Position numbers and translations under genes: made by a program. Shown piece by piece: positions 5,793-5,845 of a stretch of DNA of 5,845 bases. Numbering within the stretch: position 1 is the first letter of the stretch; every line of letters begins with the position of its first letter. The DNA is from Peptococcaceae bacterium (GTDB lineage Bacteria > Bacillota > Peptococcia > Peptococcales > Peptococcaceae): assembly GCA_900756555.1 (NCBI GenBank), contig CAAEKP010000062.1, positions 1-5,845 of the forward strand, read 5' to 3'. The notes under the pieces were generated by a model. That model worked only from the letters and a program-made list of their open reading frames with translations. It did not search any database and was not told the origin of the DNA.

Positions 5793-5845
5793 ATTTGAAT
5801 AAATATTATTTATATAATAAAGAAGATTTTTCTGGTGATATTGAC
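5793..5845. other. AT-rich end of window, no gene
   Basis: TATTAT (5804-5809) can pair with ATAATA (5814-5819), but a six-pair A-T stem without a following T-run is not a credible terminator. No ribosome binding site with a start codon is seen before the window ends. The element continues beyond. Confidence 0.3.

Larger units (their letters stand above)
3390..5845. mobile_element. left part of an integrated element with a large serine recombinase and DUF3800 cargo
   Basis: The element is inferred from three observations. A host lipoprotein gene breaks off at about 3390. A large serine recombinase gene lies with its stop codon about 25 bases from that break. Base composition also shifts, from the balanced composition of the transporter genes, through the less GC-rich recombinase, to a very AT-rich gene at 5073-5792. 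The element extends past the window's end, so its size and type (integrative and conjugative, prophage or simple transposon) are unknown. No relaxase, phage structural gene or resistance gene is visible in the part shown. Confidence 0.75.

Noticed and set aside
5804..5819. Terminator after the DUF3800 gene
   Set aside because: It is a six-pair A-T-only stem without a T-run, of the kind expected by chance in DNA this AT-rich.

Overview
The window looks like chromosomal DNA of an anaerobic, gut-type Firmicute. A Negativicutes relative such as Phascolarctobacterium is a guess from overall feel and mid-range GC; nothing in the window proves it. The left 3.4 kb is ordinary host sequence. The right 2.4 kb is the beginning of a mobile element that has inserted into a host gene.

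Layout: positions 1-200 hold a GC-rich, strongly structured non-coding block that looks like an intergenic repeat. Next, on the minus strand, is an iron-dependent alcohol/aldehyde dehydrogenase of the YqhD/BDH type (1455 down to 289), with all four metal ligands intact. A divergent intergenic region of about 235 bases follows. It carries an extended -10 promoter candidate for the dehydrogenase and a hairpin-plus-T-run (1572-1619) upstream of an ABC transporter operon on the plus strand. The operon runs ATPase (1692-2465), permease (2440-3246, overlapping the ATPase by 26 bases), then the first ~44 codons of the cognate substrate-binding lipoprotein (from GTG 3259). All three resemble the NitT/TauT/SsuABC/ThiXYZ importer class; the substrate cannot be read from the sequence.

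The lipoprotein gene starts normally: ribosome binding site, signal peptide, lipobox cysteine, then the family-typical start of the mature domain (GEVTHSI). It breaks off at about 3390. Three bases after the resulting premature stop lies the stop codon of a convergent large serine recombinase (4926 down to 3415). This is the arrangement expected when a serine-recombinase element integrates into a coding sequence, with the recombinase gene sitting against one attachment site. To the right, divergently transcribed from a well-formed promoter (5004-5032), is a very AT-rich gene for a DUF3800-family protein (5073-5792), which appears to be cargo. The other end of the element and the rest of the binding-protein gene lie beyond position 5845.

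Functionally, the importer should be inactivated in this cell because it has lost its binding protein, unless the element excises precisely. The most interesting point is the fresh-looking, interpretable junction: a serine integrase element that targets the conserved N-terminal motif of an ABC binding-protein gene and carries a DUF3800 protein.
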